Source of the DNA: Phenylobacterium sp.
GTDB lineage: Bacteria > Pseudomonadota > Alphaproteobacteria > Caulobacterales > Caulobacteraceae
DNA length: 58,356 nucleotides
Direction of reading: 5' to 3'
Assembly (NCBI RefSeq): GCF_022402485.1
Contig: NZ_JAKRSA010000010.1
Span: 1-58,356 of the forward strand
Each line of letters begins with the position of its first letter. Positions within the stretch are counted from its first letter, which is position 1. This document shows, in pieces, positions 37,419 to 46,381 of this stretch. The notes under the pieces were generated by a model that had not been told where the DNA came from, did not search any database, and saw only the letters and a program-made list of their open reading frames with translations. The translations under genes were made by a program, and so were the position numbers.

Positions 37419-39893
37419 ATGACCTATCGCGCTATTCTGTTTGCAGCGGCGTCCGCCGCCAGCCTGCTTGCCCAACCCGCCTTGGCCCAATCGGCCGCCG
37501 GCGCTGAGGTGCAGGAAGTGATCGTCACCGGCACCCGCGCCGAAGGCCGCACCCGGCTTGAGTCCCTGGCCCCCGTCGATGTGATCAGCCAGGACGCCCT
37601 CAACAAGGTTGGCGTGACCGAGCTGAACCAGGCCCTGGCCGTCTCCCTGCCCTCGTTCAACTTCCCCCGTCCGGGTCTGGCTGACGGCACCGACACCATC
37701 CGCCCGGCCACCCTGCGCGGCATGGCCCCTGACCAGACCCTGGTGCTGGTCAACTCCAAGCGCCGCCACTCGGCCGCCCTGGTCAATGTGAACGGCACCA
37801 TCGGCCGCGGCTCTTCGGCGGTGGACCTCAACACCATTCCCTCGGGCATCGTGCAGTCGATCGAAGTGCTCCGCGACGGCGCCTCGGCCCAGTACGGCTC
37901 TGACGCCATAGCCGGCGTGCTGAACCTGCGCCTGCGCGAGGCCTCGCAGGGCGGCAATGTCACCGCCTCCTACGGTGCCCGCGTCACCACCGTCAGCACC
38001 CAGGTCGCGGCTGTTCCGACCGGTGCCAACTGGACCGTGGCCGACAAGGCCGAATACGACCGCACCGACGGCGAGACCCTCAATCTGTCGGGCTGGATCG
38101 GCCTGCCGCTGGGGACCGAAGGCTTCCTGACCCTGGCCGCCGAATATGTGGACCAGGAGAACACCATCCGCACCGCGCCGGACTGGCGCCAGCAGTACGC
38201 CCGGGTCGGCACGGCCTTCGACGCCCGCGAAGCGACCATCAATCGCTACAGCGCCTGGTACGGCGAGCCCAAGATCGAGCAGTGGACCCTGTTCGCCAAC
38301 GCCGGCTACGACCTGTCGGACACCGCCAGCCTCTATGGCTGGGCCAGCTATCAGAACCGCGACTCCACCTCGGCCGGCTTCTTCCGTCGCCCCATTGACG
38401 ACCGCAACATCACCTCGATCCATCCGGACGGCTTCCTGCCGCTGATCAATCCGGTGGTTGAGGACTTCGCCGTCGGCGGCGGTCTGGAGTGGCAGGCTGG
38501 TGCCTGGGACATGGACGCCTCCCTGGTCTATGGCTCCAACAAGATGGACTTCACCATCCGCAACACCCTGAACCGGTCCATTGGACCGACCAGCAAGACA
38601 GTGTTTGCGGCCGGCGGCTATGAGTACGATCAGGCCGTGTTCAACCTCTCCGGCGTGCGCCAGTACGACACGGGCTTGGCCTCGCCGCTCAACGTGGCGG
38701 CGGGTCTCGAGGTCCGGCACGAGGGCTACGGCATCTTCGCCGGCGAGCCGGACTCCTACCGCAATGGCGGAGTTCTGCTGAACGGCGCCCCGACCCCCGG
38801 CGGCGCCCAGGTGTTCCCGGGCTTCCAGCCGGCCAACGTGGTGGACGAGAACCGCTCCTCGGTGGGCGGCTATCTCGACATGGAAGCCAATCTGACCGAC
38901 GCCCTGCTGGCCTCCGCCGCCCTCCGCGCCGAAAGCTATTCGGACTTCGGCGAGACCTTCACCGGCAAGCTGGCCCTGCGTTACGACATCAATGACAGCT
39001 TCGCCCTGCGCGCCTCGGTGCAGAACGGCTTCCGCGCCCCGTCCCTGCAGCAGCAGTTCTTCACCACCACCTCGACCAACTTCATCAACGGCGTGCCCTT
39101 CGAGATCACCACCTTCCCGGCGGAAAGCCCGGTGGCCGTGGCCCTCGGGTCCAAGTCGCTGGAGGCCGAGCAGTCGGTCAACTTCGCCCTGGGCGCCGTC
39201 CTGCGTCTCGGCGCGGTCAACATCACCATCGATGCCTACCGCATCCTGGTCGAGGACCGGATCGTTCTCTCGGAAAACCTGACCTCGCCGGCGGTGCGTA
39301 ACTTCCTCACCTCCCGTGGGTTCATCGGCATCGGCGGCGGCCGCTTCTTCATCAATGGCGTGGACACCGAAACCCAGGGCGTCGACATCGTCGGCAACTA
39401 CCGCCTGACCACCGATCAGATCGGTGCCTTCAACTTCACCCTGGCGGCCAACTTCAACGAAACCGAAGTGACCAAGGTGCCGGCCACGGCCCAGCTCACC
39501 GCGCTCAGCCCCTCGCCGGTGCTGTTCGACCGCGTGAACGTCCTGACCTTCGAGCAGGGTACCCCTGACTCCAAGTTCACCGGCTCGGTCGACTGGTCCA
39601 TGGGCGCCTTCGGGGCCACCCTGCGCGGCACCCGCTATGGCGAGGTCCTCAGCCCCGGCACCACCGCGGCCCTCGACCTGGTGCTCAAGCCCAAGGTGGT
39701 CCTCGACCTGGAAGGCCGTTGGAACGTCACCGAGAAGGTGCGGGTCTCCGTCGGCGCCGACAACATCCTGGATGAATACCCCACCGGGACGCCGCCGGCC
39801 CTCAACACCACCTCGAACACGCCGTTCTCCAACTACGCGCCGTTCGGTCGCTCGGGCCGTTATGTCTACGGCCGCGTGTCGGTGAACTTCTGA
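37419..39893 (+). CDS. TonB-dependent outer membrane receptor
   Basis: The 824-residue protein has a signal peptide (about 1-24, ending PALAQ), a TonB-box-like VQEVIVTG at 31-38, and a plug domain (about 45-170) with TLRGMAPDQTLVLVNSKRRH and VEVLRDGASAQYGSDAIAGVLN. A 22-strand barrel follows, ending in RYVYGRVSVNF with a terminal phenylalanine. It imports a large nutrient with energy from TonB-ExbBD; the plug resembles the groups that take up organic compounds, but the substrate is not visible. The ATG has a CAGGGGGAC site. Divergent from the flavin oxidase gene. Confidence 0.95.
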   Translation: MTYRAILFAAASAASLLAQPALAQSAAGAEVQEVIVTGTRAEGRTRLESLAPVDVISQDALNKVGVTELNQALAVSLPSFNFPRPGLADGTDTIRPATLRGMAPDQTLVLVNSKRRHSAALVNVNGTIGRGSSAVDLNTIPSGIVQSIEVLRDGASAQYGSDAIAGVLNLRLREASQGGNVTASYGARVTTVSTQVAAVPTGANWTVADKAEYDRTDGETLNLSGWIGLPLGTEGFLTLAAEYVDQENTIRTAPDWRQQYARVGTAFDAREATINRYSAWYGEPKIEQWTLFANAGYDLSDTASLYGWASYQNRDSTSAGFFRRPIDDRNITSIHPDGFLPLINPVVEDFAVGGGLEWQAGAWDMDASLVYGSNKMDFTIRNTLNRSIGPTSKTVFAAGGYEYDQAVFNLSGVRQYDTGLASPLNVAAGLEVRHEGYGIFAGEPDSYRNGGVLLNGAPTPGGAQVFPGFQPANVVDENRSSVGGYLDMEANLTDALLASAALRAESYSDFGETFTGKLALRYDINDSFALRASVQNGFRAPSLQQQFFTTTSTNFINGVPFEITTFPAESPVAVALGSKSLEAEQSVNFALGAVLRLGAVNITIDAYRILVEDRIVLSENLTSPAVRNFLTSRGFIGIGGGRFFINGVDTETQGVDIVGNYRLTTDQIGAFNFTLAANFNETEVTKVPATAQLTALSPSPVLFDRVNVLTFEQGTPDSKFTGSVDWSMGAFGATLRGTRYGEVLSPGTTAALDLVLKPKVVLDLEGRWNVTEKVRVSVGADNILDEYPTGTPPALNTTSNTPFSNYAPFGRSGRYVYGRVSVNF

Positions 39894-39900
39894 TCCCGGC

Positions 39901-39922
39901 GCCCCCTCAGGTCTGAGGGGGC
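39901..39922 (+). terminator. Hairpin behind the TonB receptor gene
   Basis: A perfect 10-bp stem GCCCCCTCAG / CTGAGGGGGC with a two-base turn starts eight bases after the stop codon and ends just before the convergent methyltransferase stop. The T-tract is weak, so termination is probable but not certain. Confidence 0.65.
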
Positions 39923-39923
39923 T

Positions 39924-40739
39924 CTAGCCGCTGGCCACCCTGGCATGGACCAGACCCGGTGCCAGTTGATTACGAAGAGGCGGGATGGCCGACAGCCATC
40001 CCGCCATTTTCATGCGCGCAGGATAGGGCTCCGCAAAGGTCCTGACGCTTAAGGGTTCAAGCCCGGGGATCGTAGACAGAAGCCCGCCGATCGCGTCGAC
40101 GCTGATCCCCCAGGGCATGGGCGGAGCCCGGTAGGCCGGGGTGACCTGATAGCCTTTCAGGGTCTTGTCCGAGAGCCAGGGCGGGATGATGTCGAAATAG
40201 ATCTCCGCCCCCGGAAACCGATTGGCGATCTGGCCAAGCAGGCCGCGAACCTCCCATGGGGAGAAGTACATCAGCAGCCCGGCCGCGGAGATAAAGGGCG
40301 CCGGCGACGGCGGCACCAGGTCCATCCAGCGGGGATCGAGCACCGAACAGGGGATGTGATGGAGCCTCGGGTCCGGCGGCAGCATCGCCTTGCGGACCTC
40401 GATCGCCTCAGGAAGATCAATACTGATCCAACGGGCCGTAGGGCTATTGATCCGCCAGAACTGGGTTTCGAGCCCCTCCCCAAGGGCAATCACCGTGCCG
40501 TTCGGCGTCTGGCGCAAATAGGTCCGGATCAGGTCATCCCCAACCCGCGCCCGGATGGCATGCAGGACGTTGGGTGCCCCGAACATCCGGTGGAAGTCAT
40601 AGTCAATGGCCGCCACCAGCCCTGCGGCCATGGGGTCCTCGATCAGGCGATCGCGTCGGGCATGTTCGGCAGCCCGGTTCCACAGGGGCCAGAGCATGGT
40701 TTCCGGAACACCGGTGAGATCGATCTTGACCTGGGCCAT
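39924..40739 (-). CDS. Class I SAM methyltransferase, leucine carboxyl methyltransferase (LCM/PPM) type
   Basis: The 271-residue protein fits the LCM superfamily: VPETMLWPLWNRAAEHARRDRLIEDPMAAGLV at the start, GTVIALGEGLETQFWRI (motif I with the usual Glu in place of a glycine-rich loop), WISIDLPEAIEVRKAMLP and FISAAGLLMYFSPWEVRGLLGQI. Members methylate carboxyl or hydroxyl groups, often in secondary metabolism. ATG 40739 was preferred to a GTG nine bases upstream. Convergent with the TonB receptor. Confidence 0.85.
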   Translation of the reverse strand: MAQVKIDLTGVPETMLWPLWNRAAEHARRDRLIEDPMAAGLVAAIDYDFHRMFGAPNVLHAIRARVGDDLIRTYLRQTPNGTVIALGEGLETQFWRINSPTARWISIDLPEAIEVRKAMLPPDPRLHHIPCSVLDPRWMDLVPPSPAPFISAAGLLMYFSPWEVRGLLGQIANRFPGAEIYFDIIPPWLSDKTLKGYQVTPAYRAPPMPWGISVDAIGGLLSTIPGLEPLSVRTFAEPYPARMKMAGWLSAIPPLRNQLAPGLVHARVASG

Positions 40740-40851
40740 GGTCGCCACTGCTTGGGCTGGGCTTCAGCTTGTTCGCCAAGCCCCACAATAATGCGACTTA
40801 TTCTTACTTGCAAATCTTTCGTGCCCCAGGGGCAGAGCGAGCCGCCCCGCC

Positions 40852-41406
40852 CTAACGGGTGTCCCGGGCCAGCAATGTCCTGATCAGGTCCAGTTGCGCC
40901 TGCTGGCCGGCGAGGATGGCTTCGAGCTGCTTGGCCCGCATCTGATCGAGCTTGTCATGCAGGGCCATGATCTCGATCTCCGCCTTGAGGTTCACCTCAT
41001 AGTCGTGGGCGGCGCTGATCCGGTCCTTCGCGGCCTGCCGGTTCTGGCTCATCATGATGAACGGGGCCTGGATTGCCGCCAGCATGGACAGCAAAAGGTT
41101 CAGGAAAATGAACGGGAAGGGGTCAAAGGCCTCTCGCCCCAGGGTCAGGTTGAGCAGGGTCCAGACGCTGAGAAAGGCACCAAATCCCAGGATAAAGACC
41201 CACGACCCCCCCACCGCGGCAACCTGATCGGCCAGCCGCTGACCAAAGGTCTGTTCGTCGGCAAAGGTCTCGTTGATGTCCCGGCTCACCGGGCTGCGGT
41301 CGGCCGCCTTGGTCAGGACCCGGCGCTCAGCGGGGCCCAGATCCCCTTCCAGCTTGCCCAGCCACCGTCTAGCGGCCTTACCCAGACCACCTGCCTGTTC
41401 ACTCAT
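40852..41406 (-). CDS. DUF1003 family membrane protein
   Basis: The 184-residue protein has the DUF1003 pattern: FGQRLADQVAAVGGSWVFILGFGAFLSVWTLLN, DPFPFIFLNLLLSMLAAIQAPFIMMSQNRQAAKDR, then a long amphipathic helix (HDYEVNLKAEIEIMALHDKLDQMRAKQLEAIL) likely to form a coiled coil. Two membrane segments are at about 70-90 and 103-125. The function of the family is not established. ATG 41406 has a GGAGAGG site; longer readings upstream are rejected. Confidence 0.88.
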   Translation of the reverse strand: MSEQAGGLGKAARRWLGKLEGDLGPAERRVLTKAADRSPVSRDINETFADEQTFGQRLADQVAAVGGSWVFILGFGAFLSVWTLLNLTLGREAFDPFPFIFLNLLLSMLAAIQAPFIMMSQNRQAAKDRISAAHDYEVNLKAEIEIMALHDKLDQMRAKQLEAILAGQQAQLDLIRTLLARDTR

Positions 41407-41572
41407 AGCTGATCCTCTCCGAAGTCCTGACTGCAGGTCCAAGGATTGGGGGCGCAGGGTCAGACCCAGCGCAAGGGATTTCGAAGACCGCAGGTCATGA
41501 CCCATCATGTCATTGGACCCGGCGGACGACTGGGCCAGTCTGTCCTCAGGCAAAGCTCAGCAGGAGGTTTCG

Positions 41573-41995
41573 ATGACGGGGTTCTGGCGACAGTGGATGG
41601 CGGCGTGGCGGCTCTCGGTGGCCGGGTTTGGCGTGATCCTGGCCGGGGGGGCCTTCGAAGCCACCAGCGGGCCGGTGCGGATGATCTTTGCCCTGGTGGG
41701 GGAGGCCCTGCCCCTGGAGATGCCTGCGACCTTGCGGTTCTCCATCGCCCTCATCGGGGCGGTGACCCTGGGCTGGTGGCTCACCCTGGAGGCGGCCTTC
41801 AAGGCCATCGACCTGCTGGGGGACCGGGCCGGGCCGGTCTGGCGATGGCTGACGGTGTCAGTGGTGGGATGGTATCTGATCGACGGGGCCCTGTCGGCGG
41901 CCACGGGGTTTGCCCTCAACATCGTCCCCAATACCGGGCTGCTGGCAGGCTATCTGATCCCCGTCCTGGCCACAGGCGTGCTGCGGAAAACCTAG
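41573..41995 (+). CDS. Four-pass membrane protein of unknown function
   Basis: The 140-residue protein has four hydrophobic segments, at about 13-33, 52-72, 88-108 and 118-136, and no recognised family. An AGGAGG site lies five bases before the ATG, which supports expression. It is divergent from the DUF1003 gene with 166 bases between starts. Confidence 0.7.
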   Translation: MTGFWRQWMAAWRLSVAGFGVILAGGAFEATSGPVRMIFALVGEALPLEMPATLRFSIALIGAVTLGWWLTLEAAFKAIDLLGDRAGPVWRWLTVSVVGWYLIDGALSAATGFALNIVPNTGLLAGYLIPVLATGVLRKT

Positions 41996-42027
41996 GCCGC
42001 ATGACCCATCAGGGTCCCCGCCAGGGT

Positions 42028-42318
42028 TTAGCCCTTGAGCAGGCTCAGGCAGCGGCCCACCGCCTGACCATTGGCTTCTGCGGTCTTGATCGTCAGCTTG
42101 CCGCCGATGACCAGCCCGCGCAGTCGGCTACGCATCAGCTTTTCGATATCGGAGTCAGGCTTCACATGGGGTGCCACGGTGGTGTGCATCAGCTTGCCCT
42201 CGGGCGAGAGACCGGCCGCGCACTTGTCGGCGGCCGGGTTGGCCAGGGCGGCCGTGGCGCTCAGGCTGGCGACCGCCAGGGTGGAAAGCAGCACAGCGCG
42301 GAGGCTTTGACGGGTCAT
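42028..42318 (-). CDS. Small secreted protein of unknown function
   Basis: The 96-residue protein has a clear signal peptide (LRAVLLSTLAVASLSATAALA, cut near residue 26). The mature part of about 70 residues has two cysteines (DKCAAGLS and GRCLSLL) placed to form a disulfide, and a conserved-looking middle (RSRLRGLVIGGKLTIKTAEAN). No family recognised; probably periplasmic. It faces the membrane protein gene tail to tail. Confidence 0.7.
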   Translation of the reverse strand: MTRQSLRAVLLSTLAVASLSATAALANPAADKCAAGLSPEGKLMHTTVAPHVKPDSDIEKLMRSRLRGLVIGGKLTIKTAEANGQAVGRCLSLLKG

Positions 42319-42414
42319 GGGGCAGTCCTTGCGGGGTTCCTGTCCTTTAGCGTGCCAAAAGGTTGTGACGAGAGCAAGGCGTCAGGCCTCCCGGATCGGG
42401 CGGGCGCGGCCACG

Positions 42415-43272
42415 TCAGGGGGCGGGGGCAATCCGCACCTGGACATCCATGCCCAGGACATCTGACGCGTCCCCGGCGAAGCTGCCGGAAACCGGCATGA
42501 TCTGGTCGCTCGCGGCCCCGACCGCCAGGGGAATGAGGCCCGCAGCGCCCAGGCGTCTGTGGGTGGGATCAAAGGCGATCCAACCAGCCCCCGGCAGATA
42601 AACCTCGGCCCAGGCATGGGTGCTATCGGCCTGCCGGTCGGTCAGGTCGGGGTCAAACATGTAGCCACTGACCGCCCGGGCGCCGAAGCCCAGCTGGCGG
42701 GCGGCGGCGATGAACAGCGCCGCCAGGTCCCGGCAGGCGCCGCTGGCCAACCGAAGAGTCTCTCCAGGGCTCTGCACCCCTTCTTCCTCCCGGACCCGGT
42801 AGGTCGCCGCCGCCAGAACCCCCGCATTGAGGTCCTTCAGTAGGGACAGGGTGTCGGTGCCGGGGCGGGCGACGAAGCCGTGGGCCCAGCGGGCCACATC
42901 GGGGTCCGGCTGGGGCAGGCAAAGGCGGGCCAGATTATCGGCGTCCTGGGGGTCATAGGCGAACGGGTAGGTGTGGGCCTCTGGCGCCAGGTTGATCACC
43001 GGCCAGGGTGGGGCGCTGGAGACCGCCCGCAGGCGGGTCTCGAGGGTCAGCTGCGCGGTGGGCTCGGCGAACCGGGCGACGGCGCAGAGGTTTCCGAACA
43101 CGTCCTGGCTCCAGGCGAGATCGGCCAGGGGGGAACAGCGAAGTTGGAAGTCCACGACATCGAGCTCAAGGCTGTCGCGGGGGCGAAGCCTGAGCTGATG
43201 GGGGTGCAACACCACCGGCCGGGCGAAGCGGTAGGTGGTGAGGTGATGAATGTCGAAAGCCGCGGCGCTCAC
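42415..43272 (-). CDS. Transglutaminase-like cysteine protease family protein
   Basis: The 285-residue protein starts with the bacterial transglutaminase-like N-terminal domain (FDIHHLTTYRFARPVVLHPHQLRLRPRDS) and then the transglutaminase core. The catalytic Cys is in SGACRDLAALFIAAARQLGFGARAVSGY, the His in STHAWAEVYLPGAGW and the Asp in AFDPTHRR. Such proteins are thought to act as peptidases or amidases; the cytoplasmic form here has no signal peptide. The start is a GTG at 43270-43272, 17 bases after the small gene upstream. A much longer upstream frame is not used. Confidence 0.88.
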   Translation of the reverse strand: MSAAAFDIHHLTTYRFARPVVLHPHQLRLRPRDSLELDVVDFQLRCSPLADLAWSQDVFGNLCAVARFAEPTAQLTLETRLRAVSSAPPWPVINLAPEAHTYPFAYDPQDADNLARLCLPQPDPDVARWAHGFVARPGTDTLSLLKDLNAGVLAAATYRVREEEGVQSPGETLRLASGACRDLAALFIAAARQLGFGARAVSGYMFDPDLTDRQADSTHAWAEVYLPGAGWIAFDPTHRRLGAAGLIPLAVGAASDQIMPVSGSFAGDASDVLGMDVQVRIAPAP

Positions 43273-43288
43273 AGGCCGCGCCAGGTGA

Positions 43289-43417
43289 TCAGCGCTTCTT
43301 TCCGGGAGCGGCCCCGGCGGGGTCGAGGAACGACCGGGTCGCCGGCTCGGGCTTGGCGGCGGCCGCCTGCTTGGGCTTGCGGACTTCACGGTTGGATTTT
43401 TTCTGGCCCTTGGCCAT
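43289..43417 (-). CDS. Small basic protein (MAKGQKKSNRE type)
   Basis: The 42-residue protein begins MAKGQKKSNREVRKPKQ, which resembles a short, lysine-rich hypothetical protein common in proteobacteria. It has a CTGGAGA site and sits just upstream of the transglutaminase gene on the same strand. It is too small and basic for an enzyme; a nucleic-acid or ribosome partner role is only a guess. An upstream ATG at 43555 would add an unlikely N-terminus. Confidence 0.7.
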   Translation of the reverse strand: MAKGQKKSNREVRKPKQAAAAKPEPATRSFLDPAGAAPGKKR

Positions 43418-43496
43418 GGCAGGTCTCCAGGGGCGGCGCTCGCCGCGGAAAGAAGGTGGGTTGGTCGTGCAGGGAGGGCGCTCTGGGGAACGGGCG

Positions 43497-43589
43497 CTAG
43501 CGTCCGCGCAGACCCAAGAGGGAAAAGGCGACGGGAGCCAGAATGGCGGTGACAACGCAGAGCGCGGCCACGATCAGAAGCGGGGACAT
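43497..43589 (-). CDS. Possible 30-residue single-pass membrane peptide
   Basis: The frame encodes a 30-residue peptide that is almost entirely one hydrophobic helix (LLIVAALCVVTAILAPVAF) with a basic end (LRGR). This is the pattern of small membrane peptides that modulate larger proteins. There is no strong ribosome-binding site, so it may be chance. It lies 79 bases upstream of the small basic protein gene on the same strand. Confidence 0.4.
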   Translation of the reverse strand: MSPLLIVAALCVVTAILAPVAFSLLGLRGR

Positions 43590-43748
43590 GGGAAACCGAG
43601 ACTGCGCCGCATCGGAGGGGATCGACCGCCTGAGACGCGGCACACGTCCGATGACGCTTTATCCTAGATGGGGCGTCGGCGGAAAAATACCAGGGGAGCG
43701 TCAAGACGACTTGGCTTGGTGGCCCATCCATGATCGGAACCTCGCCCC

Positions 43749-44078
43749 ATGACCGACCCCACACCCGATCCTCGCCCGCTCGACACCCGCGCTCCGGCTG
43801 GCTGGGTGGTGGCGGTCCTGCTGGAGCCCGCCGGGAGCGGCGATCAGGACCAGCGGTTCTTCGCCATTGGCCGGGCCGACCGGGCCCAGGCCGAGTGGGT
43901 GGCGGTGGATATGGCCTTGAGCCTTGGCCTGCGGGTGGCCGCCAGCCCGGCGGGGGGCAAAGAACCTGTTCAGGCCCTGGCGCCGCTCTCCCTCGTGCGG
44001 ATGCGGGCCCTGGGCCTCGGAGCCGGCGAGCGGCGGGATCTGGGCGAGCGCCGCCCTCGGCGCTGGCTAAGCGCTTAA
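43749..44078 (+). CDS. Hypothetical protein
   Basis: The 109-residue protein has no signal peptide or membrane segment. Its middle (RFFAIGRADRAQAEWVAVDMALSLG) looks like a small alpha/beta domain and the C-terminus is arginine-rich. I do not recognise a family. It sits 70 bases before the TylF-type methyltransferase gene on the same strand, so the two may be co-transcribed. Confidence 0.55.
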   Translation: MTDPTPDPRPLDTRAPAGWVVAVLLEPAGSGDQDQRFFAIGRADRAQAEWVAVDMALSLGLRVAASPAGGKEPVQALAPLSLVRMRALGLGAGERRDLGERRPRRWLSA

Positions 44079-44148
44079 CCCTTGAGAGTCTGTGGCGCAC
44101 CGGTCGGGGCGTGGTAAATCAGGCTCGCCCTTAGCTTGCGGAGACGCC

Positions 44149-44919
44149 ATGCCTGCCCTTGATGATTTCGTACACCCCACGGTGATCGTGTCCCGGGCCT
44201 TCTATGGGGTGACGAACCTCGCGCCGATCAAGACCGCCGTCGAGGGTATCGCCGAAGCCATGATCAATCCTCACGGGCTGTTTGTGGGCGACAACCTGAT
44301 CACCATGGGCAAGCGCCTGGGCTTTCTGGACGACAAGATCCTGATGGACGCCTTTTTGCGCAACGCCGAGACCGTGGCCGAGCGTGGCGCCCTGTGGCGG
44401 ATCGTGACCCTGGTGTGGGCGGCGCGCACAGCCCTGCGGGTCGAGGGCGATTTCGTCGAGTGCGGTTGTTACAAGGGCAACTCCGCGCGGATCGTTTCCG
44501 AGGTCGTTGGTTTCGCCGATATGCCTCGGCACTACTATCTCTACGACCTGTTCCAGCACGACGAGTCCATGCCCCATCACAGCATGCTGGAGCACAGCGA
44601 GACCCTGGTGGACCAGGTGCGCGCACGGTTCTCCGACATGTCCAATGTGACCATCACCCAGGGCCGGGTGCCTGACAGCCTGGCGGTGGCCGCACCTGAG
44701 AAGATCGCCTTCATGCATCTGGACCTGAACAACGCCGACGCCGAGATCGGCGCGCTGGAGGTGTTGTTTGACCGTATCTCGCCCGGCGGAATCCTGATCC
44801 TCGATGACTTTGGCTGGATGGCCTATCAGGACCAGATGATCGCCGAAGTGCAGTGGATGCTGAAGCGGGGCTACCGGATTTTGGAACTGCCCACCGGCCA
44901 AGGGCTGGTGATCAAGTAG
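44149..44919 (+). CDS. TylF/MycF-type SAM-dependent O-methyltransferase
   Basis: The 256-residue protein fits the macrocin O-methyltransferase (TylF) family: GDFVECGCYKGNSARIVSEVV (SAM loop), YLYDLFQ, FSDMSNVTITQGRVPDSL, IAFMHLDLNNADAEIGALEVLFDRISPGGILILDDFGW (metal-binding aspartates). In actinomycetes such enzymes methylate sugars of macrolides; in Gram-negative bacteria they often act on surface polysaccharides. No biosynthetic cluster is nearby, so the substrate is open. A GCGGAGA site precedes the ATG. Confidence 0.87.
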   Translation: MPALDDFVHPTVIVSRAFYGVTNLAPIKTAVEGIAEAMINPHGLFVGDNLITMGKRLGFLDDKILMDAFLRNAETVAERGALWRIVTLVWAARTALRVEGDFVECGCYKGNSARIVSEVVGFADMPRHYYLYDLFQHDESMPHHSMLEHSETLVDQVRARFSDMSNVTITQGRVPDSLAVAAPEKIAFMHLDLNNADAEIGALEVLFDRISPGGILILDDFGWMAYQDQMIAEVQWMLKRGYRILELPTGQGLVIK

Positions 44920-45012
44920 CCACAGGCCCCGTCACCCTGGACCAAGGCCGGTTCGCCGCTAGACTGCCCGGCCTCTGGGCCCTTTGGGTCTGATTTCGGG
45001 ATCCTGACACCC

Positions 45013-46350
45013 ATGTTGCGCCCCATTGCCTGCGCTGCCCTGAGCCTCTGCCTGTGGGCAACCACCCACGCAGCCCTTGCAGCCCCCGCCTCAGACATCG
45101 TGATCCATGCCGGCGCCCTGCTGGATCAACCGGGGGAAGCCCCCCGGGGCCCCTCGACCCTGGTGGTGAGAGACGGGCGCATCGCGCAGGTGCTTGAGGG
45201 TCACGCCCCCGTTCCGGAGGGGGCGAGGCTGATTGACCTGAAGGATCAGTTCGTCCTCCCCGGGCTCATCGACGCCCATGTCCACATCTTCTCCGATGAC
45301 GACAAGACCGCGGCGCGGCTGGAGGCCATGACCCGTGGCGCGGAGAACCGGTTCGTGGTGGGGCTGGATAATGCCCGCCGCACCCTGGCGGCCGGTTTCA
45401 CCACCGTGCGCGACCTGGGGTCTGAGCCTGCGGCGATCACCGCCCTGCGCGACGGGATCGAAAGGGGGCTGATCGAAGGGCCGACGATCATCAATGCCGG
45501 GCGGATGATCTCCATCAGCGGCGGTCATGGGGACAGCGCCAATGGTCTGGCGCCCCGCTATGCCGCCCTGGAGCGGGCCGAGGCGGTCCACACCTGCGAT
45601 GGTCCTGAGGATTGCCGGCGAGCGGTCCGCTTACAGGTGGCGCAGGGGGCCATGGTCATCAAGTTCGCGGCCACCGGAGGGGTTCTGTCCAATGTGGCCG
45701 GCGGGCTTGGTCGGCAGATGTTCGATGGTGAGATGAAGGCCATCGTCGAGACCGCCCACGCCTTTGGCCGTAAGGCTACCGCCCACGCCCACGGCAAGGA
45801 CGGCATCGAAGGTGCCCTGCGGGCCGGGGTGGACTCCATTGAGCACGCCACCTTCACCGATGCTGAAACCCTGGCCCTGTTCCGCAAGACCGGTGCCTAT
45901 CTGGTGCCGACCATGATCGCCCCGGAAGCCGCCGTCGCCCAGGCGCGGGCCGGCCAGCGCCCGCCCGCCGTGCTGGCCAAGGCCGAAGAAGCCGCCCGCA
46001 TTGCCTATGCCAAGCACATCGAACAGTACGCGACGGCGGGGGTGAAGATCGCCTTTGGCACAGACACCGGGGTCTCGGCCCACGGAGACAACGCCACAGA
46101 GTTCAAGATGATGGTCGACGCCGGCATGACACCGGCCCGGGCGATTCGCAGCGCTACCCTGGACGCCGCAGACCTGCTGGGCCTGTCGGCCAGCCTCGGC
46201 ACGCTGGAAGTCGGAAAGACCGCTGACATCATCGCGGTGGCGGCCAGCCCCCTGGACGATGTGACCGAGCTGGAACGGGTGACCTTCGTCATGCGCCGCG
46301 GGGTGACCCATCGTCTGGGCGGCGCCCGCCAGCCCTGGCCCGCCGACTAG
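45013..46350 (+). CDS. Exported amidohydrolase (dipeptidase-like)
   Basis: The 445-residue protein has a signal peptide (cut near AALAAP) and the binuclear metal site of the amidohydrolase superfamily: HVH in LIDAHVHIF, the carboxylated lysine in MVIKFAATGG, His in TAHAHGKD and SIEHATF, and Asp in FGTDTGVSAHG. This subgroup contains the Caulobacter carboxypeptidases that act on Xaa-Arg/Lys or Xaa-Pro dipeptides, so a periplasmic dipeptidase is likely. The same protein could be a prolidase; the sequence alone does not tell. Confidence 0.88.
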   Translation: MLRPIACAALSLCLWATTHAALAAPASDIVIHAGALLDQPGEAPRGPSTLVVRDGRIAQVLEGHAPVPEGARLIDLKDQFVLPGLIDAHVHIFSDDDKTAARLEAMTRGAENRFVVGLDNARRTLAAGFTTVRDLGSEPAAITALRDGIERGLIEGPTIINAGRMISISGGHGDSANGLAPRYAALERAEAVHTCDGPEDCRRAVRLQVAQGAMVIKFAATGGVLSNVAGGLGRQMFDGEMKAIVETAHAFGRKATAHAHGKDGIEGALRAGVDSIEHATFTDAETLALFRKTGAYLVPTMIAPEAAVAQARAGQRPPAVLAKAEEAARIAYAKHIEQYATAGVKIAFGTDTGVSAHGDNATEFKMMVDAGMTPARAIRSATLDAADLLGLSASLGTLEVGKTADIIAVAASPLDDVTELERVTFVMRRGVTHRLGGARQPWPAD

Positions 46351-46381
46351 TGCCGGGCCGCAAGACACTCCAAACCTAGGG

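Noticed and set aside
42415..44100. Transglutaminase gene read as a 561-residue protein
   Set aside because: The extra N-terminal part is low-complexity Pro/Arg/Ser and overlaps other genes; the family start follows the GTG at 43270-43272.
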